Of a DNA stretch of 13,488 nt, positions 12,761 to 13,488 are shown one piece after another; within the stretch, counting starts at the first letter, position 1, and every line of letters starts with the position of its first letter. The stretch comes from DASXMX01 sp036794395. GTDB lineage: Bacteria > Planctomycetota > Phycisphaerae > Tepidisphaerales > Tepidisphaeraceae. The notes under the pieces were generated by a model. The model was not told the DNA's origin. It saw only the letters and a list, made by a program, of their open reading frames with translations, and did no database searches. Where the stretch lies: positions 1 through 13,488 of the forward strand of contig DAIRGS010000190.1 of the NCBI GenBank assembly GCA_036794395.1, in the 5' to 3' direction. The position numbers and the translations under genes were made by a program.

Positions 12761-13279
12761 ATGTTTCGTAGCTGTCTCGTTTTAGCGGCGTTGTGCCTTG
12801 TGCCGAGCGTGGCCAGTGCTCAGCTTAAGGGTCCGTTTGAAGTTGAGCTGAGCGCCAGCGGAATCAACGGGAGCAAGTTCAATGGGTTCAGCGGCGCGCT
12901 GAACGTGGGACTTGGGTATTTCATCACCCCGGATCAACTGGAGATTGGGGTGCGTCAGTCGTTGCAATACACCGATATTGGGACGCCGCGGACTTTGAAT
13001 GGGTCGACGCGCGTAGCCGCCGACTTCCATTTCCCGCTCGGTGACCAGAACCAGTTCCTGCCGTTCGTAGGTGCAAACCTGGGATACGTTTACGGCGACA
13101 GCGTTTCCGATACGTGGGAACTCGCCCCTGAAGGCGGAATCAAAGTCTTCGTGGGCTCCGAGGCGTTCGTATACGCCCAGGTGGAATACCAGTTCTTCTT
13201 CCGAAGCGGCAGCAACTTCAATGGCGGCTTCAAGAACGGACAGTTTGTGTACTCAGCCGGCGTTGGCTTCAGGTTCTAA
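12761..13279 (+). CDS. Small outer-membrane beta-barrel protein (OmpW/OmpA-like 8-strand barrel)
   Basis: A 172-residue exported protein. Residues 1-20 are a signal peptide ending in VASA. The mature 152 residues show about eight amphipathic strands, including FEVELSASG, GALNVGLGYFI, QLEIGVRQSLQY, RVAADFHFPLG, FLPFVGANLGYVYG, APEGGIKVFV, AFVYAQVEYQFFF and FVYSAGVGFRF. The last strand ends in Phe, the usual signal for the outer-membrane assembly machinery. Size and pattern fit the eight-stranded OmpA/OmpW/OmpX-like porin fold; the exact family is unsure. A strong ribosome-binding site, a predicted promoter with a long leader and a clear terminator make it a single-gene transcript, probably well expressed. 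Confidence 0.85.
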   Translation: MFRSCLVLAALCLVPSVASAQLKGPFEVELSASGINGSKFNGFSGALNVGLGYFITPDQLEIGVRQSLQYTDIGTPRTLNGSTRVAADFHFPLGDQNQFLPFVGANLGYVYGDSVSDTWELAPEGGIKVFVGSEAFVYAQVEYQFFFRSGSNFNGGFKNGQFVYSAGVGFRF

Positions 13280-13307
13280 TTCCCGGGCTGAATAGCAGTT
13301 TGATTGA

Positions 13308-13339
13308 GGGCGACCGAATTTCGGTCGCCCCTTTTATTT
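13308..13339 (+). terminator. Rho-independent terminator after the small barrel gene
   Basis: GGGCGACCGA and TCGGTCGCCC form a perfect 10-bp GC-rich stem with a 3-nt loop, followed by CTTTTATTT. It lies about 28 nt beyond the stop codon. Confidence 0.9.
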
Positions 13340-13350
13340 CGCAGGATGAT

Positions 13351-13488
13351 GCACCACGGAGGCACGGAGGTGAAAACTCGAATGACGAAATTCGAAATTC
13401 GAATCAATGACGAATGACCGAAGCACGAATGACGAAACGAATGCAAGACTGGCGGAGCCTTTGTTTCGTCATTTGATCATTCGAATTT
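13351..13488. repeat. Dispersed intergenic repeats at the right edge
   Basis: CACGGAGG is repeated in tandem at 13355-13370. Next come several copies of CGAATGACGAA-type sequence (13379-13389 and 13406-13441). Inverted copies follow near the window end: TTTCGTCATT at 13464-13473, and CATTCGAATTT at 13478-13488, which mirrors AAATTCGAATG-like sequence near 13387-13405. Repeats of this AATGACGAA type are common between planctomycete genes (recalled). The element probably continues past the window. Confidence 0.75.

Overview
The window is GC-rich chromosomal DNA from a Gram-negative-type bacterium. Several things point to the Planctomycetota, possibly Phycisphaerae-like soil lineages, as a moderate-confidence inference: signal peptides and outer-membrane barrels, a secreted Gly/Pro-rich protein, a HEAT-repeat/thioredoxin-fold fusion, a long-form PurQ, many genes without a Shine-Dalgarno sequence, and intergenic spaces full of short dispersed repeats. 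No rRNA, tRNA, CRISPR array, transposase or phage gene was seen.

Layout from left to right. (1) Tandem-repeat DNA at 1-90, then a minus-strand secreted rhamnogalacturonan acetylesterase-like SGNH esterase (109-1395). Its leader region holds a CGCAGAT repeat and a promoter that runs directly into a very strong hairpin with a U-tract. (2) A minus-strand pair: a three-helix membrane protein (3069-3692) and a secreted protein with two copies of a small beta domain and a collagen-like tail (1763-2986), closed by its own terminator at 1695-1733. (3) A 180-bp inverted-repeat element, then a divergent plus-strand ECF sigma factor with a translationally coupled membrane protein, probably its anti-sigma factor. 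(4) A 589-bp gene-free mosaic of dispersed repeats. (5) Plus-strand MFS transporter, DUF486 membrane protein, and a membrane-anchored HEAT/TlpA-like protein whose active site reads LAPC instead of CxxC. (6) A compact minus-strand copper-related operon (11427 to 8684): Cys/His-rich DUF2946-like protein, outer-membrane beta-barrel protein, CopC, CopD. Its 3' end overlaps that of the HEAT/TlpA gene by 6 bp. (7) Divergent plus-strand purQ with a promoter so close that the mRNA may be leaderless. (8) A small OmpW/OmpA-like barrel protein with a long leader, a strong ribosome-binding site and a textbook terminator, then more repeats to the window end.

Functional reading. The copper operon fits periplasmic Cu(II) capture by CopC, transfer to the inner-membrane CopD, and an outer-membrane route or sensor supplied by the barrel protein, with the Cys/His-rich protein as a possible extra metal binder. 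The sigma/anti-sigma pair and the divergent membrane/collagen-like pair look like an envelope module. The membrane protein and the secreted protein share an unusual Pro/Gly/Asp/Arg-rich composition. The remaining genes are a mix of carbohydrate degradation, transport and purine synthesis with no evident link to one another.
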